Positions 5,341 through 6,068 of a stretch of DNA of 6,068 bases are shown one piece after another. The stretch lies in assembly GCA_002770795.1 (NCBI GenBank), contig PCTP01000051.1, forward strand, positions 200-6,267, written 5' to 3'. The notes below the pieces were generated by a model. The model worked only from the letters and a program-made list of their open reading frames with translations. It did not search any database and had not been told where the DNA came from. Both the position numbers and the translations under genes were made by a program. Source of the DNA: Gammaproteobacteria bacterium CG22_combo_CG10-13_8_21_14_all_40_8 (GTDB taxonomy: Bacteria > Pseudomonadota > Gammaproteobacteria > Enterobacterales > GCA-002770795). How positions within the stretch are numbered: position 1 is the first letter of the stretch; every line of letters begins with the position of its first letter.

Positions 5341-6068
5341 ATGGAACAGTTAACGGATCTCAAAGCTATCCTTCATTCGAAGCGCGCCAATATTTATTAT
5401 CTCGAAATGTGCCGGGTCATGCAAAAAGATGGCAGGGTGCTTTACCTGACTGAAGCGAAGAATGATAACCAATATTGGAATATTCCTATCGCTAACACCA
5501 CCTGCATTTTGCTCGGAACGGGAACCTCAATCACCCAGGCCGCCATGCGAATGCTGGCGCAGGCCGGTGTTTTGGTTGGATTCTGTGGCGGCGGCAGTAC
5601 CCCTTTGATTGCGGCCTGTGAAATCGAGTGGTTATCACCGCAAAGTGAATATCGCCCCACCGAGTATATTCAAGGCTGGATGGCCTTCTGGTTTGAGGAC
5701 AACAAACGCTTACAAGTCGCCAAAAAATTTCAACTGGCGCGCATCCAGTATCTGCAACAGGTGTGGACCAAAGATCGCGACCTCAAGACTGAAGGCTTTA
5801 ATAGTCAGGATGAGGACATTGCCGCTGTCCTTAGCAACGCCAGTTCAAATATTGAAAAAGCCCCCAGTGTCGGCAAATTACTCCAGCTCGAAGCACTGCT
5901 GACCAAACAACTCTATAAATTAGCAGCGCAGCGAACCAAGCTGAGCGGTTTTGTGCGAGAACGCGAGTCGGCAGACGTTGCCAATGCCTTCTTAAATCAC
6001 GGTAATTACCTGGCCTATGGGTTAGCTGCAACCACTCTCTGGGTACTGGGAATTTCTCATGGTTTTGC
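5341..6068 (+). CDS. cas1: CRISPR-associated endonuclease Cas1, type I-F (partial, 3' end beyond window)
   Basis: The frame is open for 242 full codons to the window edge; type I-F Cas1 proteins are about 320-330 residues, so about three quarters is present. Cas1 is the integrase that, with Cas2, inserts new spacers into the CRISPR array; in type I-F, Cas2 is fused to Cas3. Motifs that match the I-F family as I know it from the Pseudomonas aeruginosa protein are ILHSKRAN (10-17), YWNIPIANTT (45-54), GTGTSITQAA (59-68), GFCGGG (80-85), SPQSEYRPTEY (99-109), NHGNYLAYGLAA (219-230) and LGISHG (236-241). The N-terminal part is the beta domain and the rest the helical catalytic domain. E184 aligns with metal-binding Glu190 of the Pseudomonas enzyme. 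The metal-binding His and Asp residues (His254, Asp265/Asp268 there) fall past the window edge; H240 is the family's earlier conserved His, not the catalytic one. No frameshift or missing key residue is seen. The gene is GC-richer than the kinase. The rest of the cas operon should follow to the right, which cannot be verified here. Confidence 0.95.
   Translation, partial: MEQLTDLKAILHSKRANIYYLEMCRVMQKDGRVLYLTEAKNDNQYWNIPIANTTCILLGTGTSITQAAMRMLAQAGVLVGFCGGGSTPLIAACEIEWLSPQSEYRPTEYIQGWMAFWFEDNKRLQVAKKFQLARIQYLQQVWTKDRDLKTEGFNSQDEDIAAVLSNASSNIEKAPSVGKLLQLEALLTKQLYKLAAQRTKLSGFVRERESADVANAFLNHGNYLAYGLAATTLWVLGISHGF

Noticed and set aside
5442..5660. Open frames overlapping cas1 on both strands (also 5609-5902 and 5831-6031)
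   Set aside because: The cas1 frame is intact across all of them and carries family motifs, so they are shadows.
6058..6060. H240 of Cas1 as the catalytic metal-binding histidine
   Set aside because: By alignment with the Pseudomonas enzyme it corresponds to His248; the metal ligand His254 is six residues further on, outside the window.

Overview
The window looks like chromosomal DNA from a gammaproteobacterium. Two things suggest this: the cas1 gene at the right edge is of the type I-F (Ypest/Cas1f) lineage, which is typical of Gammaproteobacteria, and the large sensor kinase has the propeller/Y_Y_Y/GAF/hybrid-kinase layout found in aquatic members of that class. I cannot name a genus. Base composition is uneven. 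The kinase gene is AT-rich (for example 14 G/C in 1561-1620), while cas1 and the spacer at about 200-360 are clearly richer (37 G/C in 5521-5580, 35 G/C in 241-300).

Layout from left to right. (1) 1-159, plus strand: the internal part of an agmatinase/ureohydrolase-like gene with an intact DAHAD metal motif. It stops early and lacks the C-terminal half of the enzyme, so it is probably a gene remnant. (2) 160-360: a spacer with no credible gene. Its right part is GC-rich and full of inverted repeats, and it ends exactly at the stop codon of the kinase. (3) 361-4935, minus strand: one 1524-residue membrane-anchored hybrid histidine kinase. It has a signal peptide, 14 propeller blades, a Y_Y_Y domain, one transmembrane helix, GAF, HisKA, HATPase, a degenerate receiver and a complete receiver. 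(4) 4936-5340: a 405-bp divergent intergenic region. It holds weak promoter candidates, a 7-bp-arm inverted repeat, and an 86-bp cluster of nested direct and inverted repeats (5181-5266) just upstream of cas1. (5) 5341 to the window end, plus strand: the first 242 codons of a type I-F cas1, with a strong ribosome binding site, running off the right edge.

How the parts work together. The kinase should sense a periplasmic ligand through its propellers and pass phosphate from H1028 to D1449. No Hpt protein, response regulator or DNA-binding output domain is encoded here, so its partners must lie elsewhere. Cas1 is the spacer-acquisition integrase, and in type I-F loci it normally opens the operon cas1, cas2/3, csy1-3, cas6f. 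The kinase and cas1 are divergently transcribed, and nothing in the sequence proves a functional link.

I found no clear evidence of an undescribed system. The items most worth following are the repeat cluster in front of cas1, the structured GC-rich spacer beside the truncated agmatinase, and the inactivated receiver inside the kinase.
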